A DNA stretch of 37,077 bases, from assembly GCA_904397845.1 (NCBI GenBank), contig CAJFOX010000018.1, positions 1 to 37,077 on the forward strand, in the 5' to 3' direction. Source of the DNA: an uncultured Oscillospiraceae bacterium. GTDB lineage: Bacteria > Bacillota > Clostridia > Oscillospirales > Ruminococcaceae. The position numbers and the translations under genes were made by a program. Of the stretch, positions 25,220-32,983 are shown piece after piece. Each line of letters starts with the position of its first letter. Position 1 is the stretch's first letter. The notes beneath the pieces are model-generated. The model made no database searches. It was not told the DNA's origin and was given only the letters and a program-made list of their open reading frames with translations.

Positions 25220-26056
25220 TCACTCTCCTGTGTCCGGTCCGGCGCCGGACGCTTTTCTTTTTAGTATGCGCAGATTTCGCTGCATTACTTTTACGCCGCG
25301 ATATCCAAACGCTCTTTCCTTTATCAGCCGCGGCAGATCCTCTTCCCGAATGAACCCGTTCAGCTCCCGGCGAAAATCCGGTAGATCCGTCCAGCAAGGC
25401 GGATGGTTATAGGGGCATACGTCACTGCAGATATCGCATCCCCAAGCAAGGCCGCCTTTTCGCACCTGGTCTTGTTCCCAAGCCGTCAGATCCCCTTTTT
25501 TCTGAGTGATATGGGACCGGCACCGGCTTTTTTCCACTCCGAAAGGGGACAGCGCTCCTGTCGGACAGGTATCCAGACAGAGCCGGCACTCTCCACAGCC
25601 GGCTTCCACCGGTTCTGACGGTTCCAGCCAAAGATCGGTCACAATCTCCGCAATGAAATGGTAAGACCCGTAGGCCGGGCTGATCAAAAGCCCATTATTT
25701 CCTATAAATCCCAGCCCTGCCAGCCGGGCGGCGGTCACCTCGCGAATCGGAGAATTATCGGTGAAAACAGCGAAGGTCTGCTCCTGCCAGGTTTCACGCA
25801 TTCGCTCTGCCACTGGGGAGAGCAGTTCTTCTGCCAGCAAATGATAATCTCTGGCCCAGGCATATCTGGAAATATTATGCGCCCGCTCTCCTGCATAGTA
25901 CCCAAGCAGGCAGACAATCACTGACTTCGCATCCCGAGGCAGCCGGGATGCAGCGCGGCAGGGAAGCACCGGCAGCGTATCTGCAAAGGATGCCACTCCC
26001 CAATGGTGCAATCCCCCATCCTCTAAAATCCGCCCGATTTTGGTTTTGTTATCCAT
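25220..26056 (-). CDS. queG: Epoxyqueuosine reductase QueG (short form)
   Basis: Performs the last step of queuosine formation in tRNA, reducing epoxyqueuosine with cobalamin and two [4Fe-4S] clusters. Cluster motifs are 'CGECRLCLDTCPTGAL' and 'CDICSDVCPYN'; the cofactor domain shows 'YAWARDYH', 'DNSPIREVTAARLAGLGFIGNNGLLI'-type sequence and 'GSYHFIAEI'. At 278 residues it lacks the C-terminal HEAT-like extension of the roughly 380-residue E. coli enzyme, as do many clostridial forms. The start at 26056 overlaps the trmB stop by 8 bases. Confidence 0.88.
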   Translation of the reverse strand: MDNKTKIGRILEDGGLHHWGVASFADTLPVLPCRAASRLPRDAKSVIVCLLGYYAGERAHNISRYAWARDYHLLAEELLSPVAERMRETWQEQTFAVFTDNSPIREVTAARLAGLGFIGNNGLLISPAYGSYHFIAEIVTDLWLEPSEPVEAGCGECRLCLDTCPTGALSPFGVEKSRCRSHITQKKGDLTAWEQDQVRKGGLAWGCDICSDVCPYNHPPCWTDLPDFRRELNGFIREEDLPRLIKERAFGYRGVKVMQRNLRILKRKASGAGPDTGE

Positions 26057-26720
26057 CGTCCCGCTCCAGCCGCACGGCAATCAAAGCCTTGATGGGGATT
26101 CCCTCAGCCTCAAACATATCTTCATGCTCCGTGCGGATATTTCCTGCCATACCGCTGTCCGCCAGATTCCAGGTTTCCCATCGGATTGCGAATCCACAGT
26201 CCAGGAAATACTGTCGGGAATGACGAAACAGCATGTCGTCGTCGGTTTTAAACCAGATCTCCCCCGCGGGCTGCAGGAAAGCCTTGTACTTTTCCAGCTG
26301 CCTGGGGTGGGTCAGCCTCTTTTTAAAATGGCGCGGGCGGGGCCAGGGATTGCAGAAATTGATAAAAATCCGCTCTACCGTATCCTGTTCTGACAAAATT
26401 TCTCCAATGCGCTCAATGTCATAGGCTGCCAGCCGCACATTGCCCGGCGCTTTCCCCGCCTGGGAAAATGCGGCGTCGATCTTGCGGCGGGCAACGCCCA
26501 GCATGTTGCTGCTGATATCCACTGCCAGCAGGTTTTTTCCCGGATTGGCAAGGGCGAATTGAGAAGCAAATCCTCCCTTTCCGCAGCCCAGTTCCAAATA
26601 CAGCGGCTGCGTCTGCACAAATGCCCGCTGCCACCAGCCCCGGAAAGAAGCCGGATCCTTGATATATAACTGGCTCGCTTCCAACTCTGGAACCGCCCAT
26701 TTTTTCCTTCTCATCCGCAT
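26049..26720 (-). CDS. trmB: tRNA (guanine46-N7)-methyltransferase
   Basis: A 223-residue enzyme that makes m7G46 in the tRNA variable loop. Motif I is 'LELGCGKGGFASQFA', the substrate region 'RIFINFCNPWPRPRHFKKRL' has the family's PWPKxRH-type signature, and 'FKTDDDMLFRHSRQYF' follows. The N-terminus is basic (MRMRRKKWAV). AAGGAG lies 10 bases before the ATG at 26720; an ATG two codons later is also possible. It heads the trmB-queG-femAB transcript. Confidence 0.94.
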   Translation of the reverse strand: MRMRRKKWAVPELEASQLYIKDPASFRGWWQRAFVQTQPLYLELGCGKGGFASQFALANPGKNLLAVDISSNMLGVARRKIDAAFSQAGKAPGNVRLAAYDIERIGEILSEQDTVERIFINFCNPWPRPRHFKKRLTHPRQLEKYKAFLQPAGEIWFKTDDDMLFRHSRQYFLDCGFAIRWETWNLADSGMAGNIRTEHEDMFEAEGIPIKALIAVRLERDDG

Positions 26721-26752
26721 GGATTCTCTGCTCCTTCTTTTATGCTCTTCTT

Positions 26753-26781
26753 ACTTTAACATAGTTTTTCCGCCAGAACAA
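26753..26781 (-). promoter_or_regulatory. Promoter of trmB-queG-femAB
   Basis: TTGTTC (26781-26776), 17-base spacer, TAAAGT (26758-26753) with TGT upstream of the -10. Moderate match, divergent from the sensor-gene promoter. Confidence 0.45.
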
Positions 26782-26791
26782 GCGCCTGAGA

Positions 26792-26820
26792 TTGTGTTTC
26801 CTCTTTCTTCGTGCTATAAT
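26792..26820 (+). promoter_or_regulatory. Promoter of the orphan sensor-like gene
   Basis: TTGTGT (26792-26797), 17-base spacer, TATAAT (26815-26820) with TGC just upstream (extended -10). The leader of about 100 bases includes a small CAGCG-gataag-CGCTG hairpin followed by TTTT. Confidence 0.65.
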
Positions 26821-26929
26821 TTCTGTAAATCCGTAAAATGGTAGGGTACTTTGAAAAGGAGCCGCAGCGGATAAGCGCTGTTTTGGAGGCAATTTTTGGG
26901 GGTCCTTGCTCCGGAGGGAGGATTCATCT

Positions 26930-27670
26930 ATGTTTAAAACGAAAAACCTGACGCTGATTCTCATTGGAATTATGCTGTTTAGCCTTCTTCTCACCGTAGT
27001 GGGAATTACTTTGCCCATCAGCCGAAAATCAGACAAAATTGAAGAGGCTGGCAGCCAGAGCATGCTGTCGGGCGACGCCATTGCCATCGCTATGGGGCAC
27101 TACAGTGCCACCTCTCTGCGGCTGCTGCAGGAGTATCCCAGCGAATCCACCGCTTACCGCAGCCTGTGCGGCCTGCTGGAGCGGATGCGCGAGCATTACG
27201 GATTTCAAGATGTCTATACGGTAACACGCAATAATATGGGATACTTTTATGTGCTGGATTCCCAGTATGTCCAGTCGGGAACGGAAGGCTATCACCCCAT
27301 TGGTTCCGAGTTTTCCTTTGACCTATACGGAAATCAGGTCAAACAGCTGATCGACGACATTTACGATGGGAATAGTACCGGCGGCTTTGTGCCAAAAGCG
27401 ATCCAGTCTGAGGATGGCACCTTTATTGTTTCCGCCGCGCCGATTATGGACGGCGACAAAGTTTTGACCGTCCTTTGTATGGACATTTCTTTAAACGACA
27501 TCCAGTTCCACAAGCTGTGGTTTATCAACTTCAACTATGTCTCCTGGATCTGCGGGATACTGTTTGTCCTATCTGCAGGAGCATTATATTATCTGCATTA
27601 TCACAATCACCAGAAAAAGAAAAAAACAAAAGGCATAGTAGATATTTCTGTCCAGGAAGAAGAAAAATAG
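26930..27670 (+). CDS. Membrane protein with an extracytoplasmic Cache-like sensor domain and no output domain
   Basis: A 246-residue protein. A transmembrane helix at about residues 8-29 is followed by some 170 extracytoplasmic residues resembling a Cache/PAS-like sensor: a helical first half, then 'YTVTRNNMGYFYVLD', 'SEDGTFIVSAAPIMDGDKVLTVLCMDISL'-like strands (residues 160-190). A second transmembrane helix spans about 203-225, then a basic (KKKKTK) and acidic tail. This is the input half of many chemoreceptors, histidine kinases and GGDEF proteins, but no HAMP, kinase, GGDEF or methyl-accepting domain follows and the stop is clean. The ATG at 26930 has CCGGAGGGAGG 8 bases upstream. Single-gene transcript; partner unknown. 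Confidence 0.7.
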   Translation: MFKTKNLTLILIGIMLFSLLLTVVGITLPISRKSDKIEEAGSQSMLSGDAIAIAMGHYSATSLRLLQEYPSESTAYRSLCGLLERMREHYGFQDVYTVTRNNMGYFYVLDSQYVQSGTEGYHPIGSEFSFDLYGNQVKQLIDDIYDGNSTGGFVPKAIQSEDGTFIVSAAPIMDGDKVLTVLCMDISLNDIQFHKLWFINFNYVSWICGILFVLSAGALYYLHYHNHQKKKKTKGIVDISVQEEEK

Positions 27671-27695
27671 ATTTTCCGCCCTGCCGATTCCACCC

Positions 27696-27730
27696 GGCAA
27701 CGGAAGCAGGCTGCAACCGTTGCCGTTTTT
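27696..27730 (+). terminator. Terminator of the sensor-like gene
   Basis: GGCAACGG (27696-27703) pairs with CCGTTGCC (27717-27724), with an inner GCAG/CTGC helix, followed by GTTTTT. Confidence 0.8.
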
Positions 27731-27765
27731 CCTCCTCCCTTCTACCACGCCTTTGTCATTCGCTT

Positions 27766-27796
27766 AAAAAAGCAGAGGGTTTTCCTCTGCTTTTTT
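27766..27796. terminator. Terminator after rqcH (bidirectional form)
   Basis: A perfect 13-bp stem AAAAAAGCAGAGG/CCTCTGCTTTTTT with a 5-base loop, directly abutting the minus-strand rqcH stop at 27797. Confidence 0.9.
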
Positions 27797-29560
27797 CTAT
27801 CCCTTTACCAGCAGCGCTGCCACCCTTTCCCGATCCGGCGTGACAACTGCCGTTTCAAATTTATCATAAATCACTTTGCCGGGTTTTGCACCGGCCGGCT
27901 TTTTCACGTTTTTGACGATGGTATAGTCCACCGGCACCAGCGCCGAATCCCGGGCACGGCTGTGATAGGCGGCGATAACTGCCGCCTCCTCCAGCGTTCG
28001 GTTGGGAATCTCTTTTCCATCCGCGACCACAACCGTGTGGGATCCTGGAATCTTCTGGGTATGGAACCACATGTCATAGTTGTGCGCGTCTTTCAGCGTC
28101 AGCCGGTCATTTTGAACATTATTCCGCCCCACCAGTATGGTAAACCCGTCGGAAGAACGGTATTCCACCGGTAACAGCTTTTCCGGTTTTTTACTCTTAC
28201 CCTTGTAACTTTTGATATAGCCGGTCTCACGCAGTTCCTCCCGGATCGCCGTCAGTTCCGATTCTTTTCCTGCTCGGGCCAGCGAGTCGAACACCGTGTC
28301 CAGATACTGCAATTCCTCCCGGCCCTGCTCAATCAGTTCTTGCAGTTTCTTTTCCGCCGTATCCTGCTTGCGGTATTCACTATAATACTTCTGCGCGTTT
28401 TGCGAAGGGGTCAGGGCTGGATCCAGAACAATATCGACGAGCGGCAAACCTTCTTCGTAAAAATTGGGGACACGCAGCACGGACTGTCCTTTTTCCATCT
28501 GGTACAGGTTCGCCTGGATCAGATCTCCGCTTATTTTAAGTCTCTCCCGGTTTGCGCATTCTTTCAGCTCCTGCTCCTGGGCAGCAATTTTGCGGGCAAT
28601 GCGGTCAGAAGTATTGGCCAGCAGCCGCAGCAAATCGTGGGATTTCTGTTTCATTCGATCCATCAGATCCCGTTCAGCATAAAAACTGTCCAGAAGTGCG
28701 GAATAGCTTTTCATCTCCCTTATGGTCAACGCACCCCGGTATTGATGAATCGGCAAAAACGAAAAATCCCGCGGCTTTCCGGAAGGCTCCAGCAAAATAG
28801 TGGGAACGCCGCTGTGCTCCCGCAGGCGCAGCTGCAGCATGGATAGCCATTCCTCCAGCCGTTTTTTTTGCTGTTCGTCCATCTCGCCTGCCCGGATGTC
28901 TGCGCCGCGAACTGCATAATTTTCCGCTTCCCGGCAGGTTAAAGGGGACATGCCCTGCACTGTCTGCAGCAAAGCCTTGGAAATTTCCCGGCCACCGGCC
29001 GCCGCCACCCGTTCTACAGCCTGGTCTGGTCTGGTATTCAGCAGGTCCAGCTTTTCCTCCTGCAGCGGAGGCGATTGATAAAGCATCCCCGGAAGGATCT
29101 GTCTCACGCTGGACATTTCCGCGTCAATCCGTTTTATCGCATCGATAATCCGACCGCTGTGATCCACCAGCACAATGTTGGAATGACGTCCCATAATCTC
29201 TACCACAAGGGTCAGCTCCACCAGATCCCCCATTTCATTTACCGACTCAAATACAAGATGCAGAATCCGATCCAGCCCCAGTTGCTCAATCCGGATCAAC
29301 CGCGCTGACCCCAAATGCTTGCGCAACAGCATGCAGAACATAGGCGGCTGTTTGGGATTTTCTGGCGCTGCTTCGGTAAAATGGATACGGGGGCTGCCCG
29401 CGTTGGCTGAAAGCAACAGCTTTCCCGCACCGCCTTTCCAACGCAGGGCAATGATAATTTCTTCCCGAGCCGGCTGATGAATCCGGTCCACTCGGGCGCC
29501 TAACGCTTTCTCTGCCAGCTCCTGCCGTAGCTGATATAAAAACATGCCGTCTAAAGCCAT
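27797..29560 (-). CDS. rqcH: Ribosome quality control factor RqcH (NFACT family)
   Basis: Binds stalled 50S subunits and directs alanine tailing of nascent chains for degradation; formerly annotated as fibronectin-binding protein. At 587 residues it has NFACT-N (start 'MALDGMFLYQLRQEL', with the D97-R98 pair of 'GLDRIL', needed for tailing in Bacillus), paired HhH region, a long coiled coil (about 300-440) and the C-terminal NFACT-R domain 'LVGRNNVQNDRLTLKDAHNYDMWFH' in outline, followed by 'KIPGSHTVV'. It starts 3 bases after trmK. Confidence 0.95.
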   Translation of the reverse strand: MALDGMFLYQLRQELAEKALGARVDRIHQPAREEIIIALRWKGGAGKLLLSANAGSPRIHFTEAAPENPKQPPMFCMLLRKHLGSARLIRIEQLGLDRILHLVFESVNEMGDLVELTLVVEIMGRHSNIVLVDHSGRIIDAIKRIDAEMSSVRQILPGMLYQSPPLQEEKLDLLNTRPDQAVERVAAAGGREISKALLQTVQGMSPLTCREAENYAVRGADIRAGEMDEQQKKRLEEWLSMLQLRLREHSGVPTILLEPSGKPRDFSFLPIHQYRGALTIREMKSYSALLDSFYAERDLMDRMKQKSHDLLRLLANTSDRIARKIAAQEQELKECANRERLKISGDLIQANLYQMEKGQSVLRVPNFYEEGLPLVDIVLDPALTPSQNAQKYYSEYRKQDTAEKKLQELIEQGREELQYLDTVFDSLARAGKESELTAIREELRETGYIKSYKGKSKKPEKLLPVEYRSSDGFTILVGRNNVQNDRLTLKDAHNYDMWFHTQKIPGSHTVVVADGKEIPNRTLEEAAVIAAYHSRARDSALVPVDYTIVKNVKKPAGAKPGKVIYDKFETAVVTPDRERVAALLVKG

Positions 29561-29563
29561 GGT

Positions 29564-30259
29564 TTACCTCTTTTCTTCCCAATCGGAGCAGATTTTCTGG
29601 ATTTTATTTGCCAATTTGTAATATTTATCAATTTCATTCCGATTTGTATTTGATTTTCCTAACCCCTCCGCAATGTTCCTTGCTGTCTGCGCCTGCTTTT
29701 TCAAATAGACCAGCGCCTCTTTCGACCGTGTTTGGGGCAGCAGCCCTACCCAAGCAAACAAATCGGCAATATCCCGCCGCTTTCCACACCAGCAAACCTG
29801 CATGACCGTATAGGCAAATCCCTTGGCCAAAGCAGCCCTTTCTTGTAAAATCTCATAGCCGCGCTGATAGAGGCCTGTTCGCAGCTCGTGTATTTTTGTC
29901 ATGGGCTGGAGCACAAACCGCTGTGCTGGATCCCTCCATCCGGCTTCATCCAGGATATGAAGAATCATGTCTCCACCCATACCGGCGATGATGATATCGT
30001 CTACCTGCTCCGCCAAAAGGCCCTGTAACCCATCTCCCAGCAGCAGGGCGGATCGTTCCTGCTGGCCATACCTCTTGAGCGTCCCGGCCGCCTTTTCCAG
30101 GGGTTTGGGATGAATATCGCAGGCATATCCGAAAACCGCTTTTCCATCCATCAGAAGACGTGTAATCAAATAGCCGTGATCTGTCCCAACATCGGCAATC
30201 CGGCTGCCCGGGCGGACGATTTGCGCTACCGCCGCCAGCCTCTCATCCAAAACAATCAC
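29564..30259 (-). CDS. trmK: tRNA (adenine22-N1)-methyltransferase TrmK
   Basis: A 231-residue enzyme forming m1A22 in tRNA. Motif I is 'IADVGTDHGYLITRLL', followed by 'GYACDIHPKPLEKA', 'LLLGDGLQGL' and 'IIIAGMGGDMILHIL', the signatures of the TrmK/YqfN family; 'VLQPMTKIHELRTGLYQRGYEI' follows, and a C-terminal coiled coil contains many Lys/Asn. The start codon is GTG at 30259 with AAGGGGGG upstream. It is coupled to rqcH. Confidence 0.93.
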   Translation of the reverse strand: MIVLDERLAAVAQIVRPGSRIADVGTDHGYLITRLLMDGKAVFGYACDIHPKPLEKAAGTLKRYGQQERSALLLGDGLQGLLAEQVDDIIIAGMGGDMILHILDEAGWRDPAQRFVLQPMTKIHELRTGLYQRGYEILQERAALAKGFAYTVMQVCWCGKRRDIADLFAWVGLLPQTRSKEALVYLKKQAQTARNIAEGLGKSNTNRNEIDKYYKLANKIQKICSDWEEKR

Positions 30260-30287
30260 GCTCTATCCCCCCTTCTGCTTTCTTTTT

Positions 30288-30316
30288 ATTGTACGATAAA
30301 AAGCGAAGGAGAACAA
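30288..30316 (-). promoter_or_regulatory. Promoter of trmK-rqcH
   Basis: TTGTTC (30316-30311), 17-base spacer, TACAAT (30293-30288) on the minus strand. The rest of 30260-30484 is AT-rich, with no gene, plus the terminator at 30417. Confidence 0.55.
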
Positions 30317-30416
30317 GGGGCGCTTTTGATTATCCATATAGTTTTAAAAATGAATTATATTTCATATAGTATATTTAATGTCAAAAACCGTTGGTGCCCA
30401 CTCATTCCTGCAATAA

Positions 30417-30454
30417 AAAAGCACCACCCCGGCAGGTACCGGGTTGGTGCTTTT
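30417..30454 (-). terminator. Terminator of the PNPOx-fold gene
   Basis: Stem AAAAGCACCA and CCCGG pairing with CCGGG and TGGTGCTTTT, one mismatch, 6-base loop; on the minus strand it ends in T6ATT. Confidence 0.85.
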
Positions 30455-30484
30455 GAAAAACGCCATTATCTTTTTCGATAAAAA

Positions 30485-30976
30485 TCAGGATCCGCTCTCG
30501 GCACGGGTGAGCTCGATAGCTTCTTTCCCCGTCATATGCTCAATCACAATCTCTACACAGCATAAGGACGCCTTTTCCCGTTTGATTTCCCGCTCGACCG
30601 TCTCTTTGTCTTCATAGTATTTCAAACCCAGAGCCCTCGCGGCGTGAAACATTTCCTCTTCGGCTTCCAGCACCCTGGCTTTTCCAAAAAGGATTACGCT
30701 TCTAAAATAGGTGGTCAATTCTTCTTTCACCACATCATCTTTTTCGATGACGCACAGCGAAACCCTGCCGCACCGCTTGATCGCGTCAATTTTATGGCCG
30801 GATTTGGCGCCGTGAAAATAAATTTTCCCATCAGCGTATACATAATTGATAGGTACCGTATAAGGATAGCCGTCGTCGCCCAAAACTCCCAGAACCGCCG
30901 TCTTTCCAGATTTTAGAATAGAAATTGTTTCTTCCTGGCCCAGTTGCTGCCTGTATCTCCTCATTTTACGGAACAT
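30485..30976 (-). CDS. Pyridoxamine 5'-phosphate oxidase-fold flavoprotein (NimA-like)
   Basis: A 163-residue split-barrel FMN protein. 'TAVLGVLGDDGYPYTVPINYVY', 'KIYFHGAKSGHKIDAIKR' and 'VSLCVIEKDDVV' are the blocks of the family that includes nitroimidazole-resistance (Nim) proteins and uncharacterised flavin reductases; the HGAKSGHK segment is close to Nim-like members. The substrate is unknown. GGAGGAG directly abuts an ATG at 30982, so the ATG at 30976 with better spacing is preferred. Single gene with terminator. Confidence 0.85.
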   Translation of the reverse strand: MFRKMRRYRQQLGQEETISILKSGKTAVLGVLGDDGYPYTVPINYVYADGKIYFHGAKSGHKIDAIKRCGRVSLCVIEKDDVVKEELTTYFRSVILFGKARVLEAEEEMFHAARALGLKYYEDKETVEREIKREKASLCCVEIVIEHMTGKEAIELTRAESGS

Positions 30977-31005
30977 CGCCATCTCCTCCTGCCCTTTTTA
31001 TAAAA

Positions 31006-31050
31006 GGTATTTTTCCTTTTTTAAAATAGCATAAAATCCTTTAAAATACC
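31006..31050. repeat. Inverted repeat upstream of the PNPOx-fold gene
   Basis: GGTATTTT (31006-31013) and AAAATACC (31043-31050), perfect 8-base arms 29 bases apart in AT-rich sequence. It could be an operator or chance. The rest of 30977-31145 shows no gene and no strong promoter; a GCTTTGCAAAGC palindrome lies near 31061-31075. Confidence 0.3.
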
Positions 31051-31145
31051 ATTTTATCCTTCTTGCGCTTTGCAAAGCCAATATGGCAGGTACACAACCT
31101 CCTCCAGAATCCTGGAAAAATGACCGGTAATCCCTGTTTTTTGTT

Positions 31146-32438
31146 CTATGCCACCGGCTCCCCCTGGTGAACATAGGTTTCCAGGCGTTTGGCCGCCAAA
31201 GAGCTGACAAAGACCGCTGCATACTGCAGCACAGTCAAAATGAGAATCCCCCAAATACTGCCGTGAGTGGTTTTCGGCATCAGCATGACGAGCAGCACAC
31301 CTGCCACCCTTCCATAGTCTAGAAAGAAGCTTTTCACGGTGGAAAACTCTGCCGATTCCGTATTGGTCGGACAGGTCTTCTGCACCACGCTGTAATAGAT
31401 CCCATTGCCTGGGGAAATCAAAAAATTATTAAAAAACGCATTGATGATACTGAACATCAAAATTGTTGCCACATCCATCCGTACAAACAGGATCAGCGTA
31501 CAGGCCAGCATGGTTGTCACGCCGCCGGTCATATATCGGATCCGTGTGGCGGGCTTGAGCCGCTTGCCCAGCACCCAGTAAGCAAAAATGGAAAACAGCC
31601 CGGTCAACAGCGTATTGACGCCAATCAACGCCTCACTTTGAATCAGCTCAAACAACAGGATGTTCAAATAGAAAGCGAGCGTTCCCTCCCGAATTCCTTT
31701 TAAACATTCTGCGCTGACTGTTTCCAGCATCAGCGGATTGCGGAATGTTTTGCGAAAGCCTCTTATTAAGCTGACCTTGGAAAAAGCCACCTGGTCTGCC
31801 GGCAGCTTTTTCAAATAGGACACCGTAACCAGTGCCACTGCGATGGACAACGCGAACATGATGTAATATCCCAGCAGGCCGTTTTCCATCACGCCTTCGC
31901 AGGCAGAGATGATCCCGCCGGTGACGGTAGGCATCATCAGATTGACGATGCCGGTCCCCATTCCAATCACCGACAGGGAAACGTCCCGGTTTTCATCTGT
32001 CGTATAGAGCGGCACCTTGATGCTGTACCCCATCCAGTAATATCCCCCCGCCCAGGAAACCAGAAAGGCAATCGCCGGCATAAACCAAACTGCCGCATCC
32101 ATCACACAGAGGAAAAATGCATACAGGAGGATAAAAGTGAAAAATCCCAGCCGCATGGCCTTGGTGGACCCCTTTTTGCTGGCATAGTACATGGCCAGCG
32201 TCGTGCCGATAGGATTAAATACATAGGTAATCAGATTATACTGCAAGGTGGTATCCGCCCCGCCGGTCAGGCGGAAAAAAAGAGTGTTAATGAATACCGT
32301 CTGCAGATTGTTAAAAATGAGAAAACCGAAATGCAGCAGTGCAAAAGTCCGGAAGGTCCCCGTCAAACGATCCAGGCCCAACAGACCTTCCGCCCTCCCA
32401 TACAAGCGCTTCCAACCGTTTTTCACCCGATTCCCCAC
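31146..32438 (-). CDS. MFS transporter
   Basis: A 430-residue permease with about 12 hydrophobic segments and a central basic loop (LKKLPADQVAFSK...RGFRKTFRNPL). 'YYASKKGSTKAMRLG' after the second segment is the MFS motif A region, and 'VFNPIGTTLAMYYASK' precedes it. The substrate is not identifiable; a role in drug or metabolite export is possible. The start is GTG at 32438, or GTG at 32426, which has AAGGTGG at better distance. Its promoter carries a 7-base inverted repeat spanning the -10. It is transcribed alone. Confidence 0.85.
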   Translation of the reverse strand: MGNRVKNGWKRLYGRAEGLLGLDRLTGTFRTFALLHFGFLIFNNLQTVFINTLFFRLTGGADTTLQYNLITYVFNPIGTTLAMYYASKKGSTKAMRLGFFTFILLYAFFLCVMDAAVWFMPAIAFLVSWAGGYYWMGYSIKVPLYTTDENRDVSLSVIGMGTGIVNLMMPTVTGGIISACEGVMENGLLGYYIMFALSIAVALVTVSYLKKLPADQVAFSKVSLIRGFRKTFRNPLMLETVSAECLKGIREGTLAFYLNILLFELIQSEALIGVNTLLTGLFSIFAYWVLGKRLKPATRIRYMTGGVTTMLACTLILFVRMDVATILMFSIINAFFNNFLISPGNGIYYSVVQKTCPTNTESAEFSTVKSFFLDYGRVAGVLLVMLMPKTTHGSIWGILILTVLQYAAVFVSSLAAKRLETYVHQGEPVA

Positions 32439-32468
32439 CTTCTGTCGAAAATCTGATTCCTCCGTATT

Positions 32469-32497
32469 GTTCTATGACATTATAGTATGAATAGAAC
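32469..32497. promoter_or_regulatory. Inverted repeat on the MFS-gene promoter (candidate operator)
   Basis: GTTCTAT (32469-32475) and ATAGAAC (32491-32497), perfect 7-base arms with a 15-base centre that includes the whole -10 element. Geometry suits a TetR/MarR-like repressor, none of which is encoded in this window. Confidence 0.5.
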
Positions 32498-32507
32498 ACC
32501 GTTTCAA
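32479..32507 (-). promoter_or_regulatory. Promoter of the MFS transporter
   Basis: TTGAAA (32507-32502), 17-base spacer, TATAAT (32484-32479). Confidence 0.75.
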
Positions 32508-32524
32508 TCGATAAAAACAACAAA

Positions 32525-32550
32525 AAACCGCCATGCTTCCATGGCGGTTT
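32525..32550 (-). terminator. Terminator after the zinc-ribbon gene
   Basis: AAACCGCCAT/ATGGCGGTTT, 6-base loop, running into T6 on the minus strand, just ahead of the MFS promoter. Confidence 0.85.
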
Positions 32551-32579
32551 CATCATTTACAATGGATATTACAGAGAGA

Positions 32580-32858
32580 TTATGCTTCGCCTTTCATTTT
32601 CGCAAAGCACTCGCTACAGTATACAGGCCGGTCCTCTCTGGGTTTGAAGGGAACTTTCGCCTCTTTCCCACAGCTGGCGCAAACAGCAGTGAACATCTCT
32701 CTTTCAGGTCTCGCATTGTTTTTACGTGCGTCACGGCAGGCCTTACATCTCTGAGGCTCATTTACGAAGCCTTTTTCCGCATAAAACTCCTGCTCACCGG
32801 CGGTGAATACGAATTCCGCGCCACACTCTTTGCAAATAAGGGTTTTGTCTTGGTACAT
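32580..32858 (-). CDS. Zinc-ribbon domain protein
   Basis: A 92-residue protein with four CxxC pairs: 'CKECGAEFVFTAGEQEFY', 'CKACRDARK', 'CASCGKEAKVPF' and 'CSECF'. The first half ('KTLICKECGAEF', 'GFVNEPQRC') is the probable zinc-ribbon family PF13451; the second ('KVPFKPREDRPVYC') is the zinc-ribbon often annotated as a CxxC-x-CxxC/Tbcl-like domain. Two Zn sites are likely. Function is unknown; small basic size suggests nucleic acid or ribosome contact, which is only inference. The start at 32858 has GAGGT 8 bases upstream; the frame's earlier ATG at 32960 lies in non-conserved sequence. Confidence 0.85.
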   Translation of the reverse strand: MYQDKTLICKECGAEFVFTAGEQEFYAEKGFVNEPQRCKACRDARKNNARPEREMFTAVCASCGKEAKVPFKPREDRPVYCSECFAKMKGEA

Positions 32859-32960
32859 TTCTTTTACCTCGCTTAATGAATTAGAATTTGCCCATCGATA
32901 TACCGCATCGACATTGATAAACAACGCTTCGCCTGATATTCCAAGAGGCATTATACCCAA

Positions 32961-32978
32961 TAGCCTGATTACAGGCTA
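32961..32978 (-). terminator. Hairpin after the sigma-factor gene
   Basis: TAGCCTG-atta-CAGGCTA, perfect 7-bp stem, 6 bases after the sigma gene stop; no T-tract. It is followed on the minus strand by GGGTATAAT (TATAAT at 32956-32951), so it may separate the sigma gene from a promoter for the zinc-ribbon gene. Confidence 0.4.
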
Positions 32979-32983
32979 ACGGT

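Noticed and set aside
26821-26929. Possible riboswitch in the 100-base leader of the sensor-like gene
   Set aside because: Only a 5-bp hairpin is visible; no conserved core of a known riboswitch class could be recognised.
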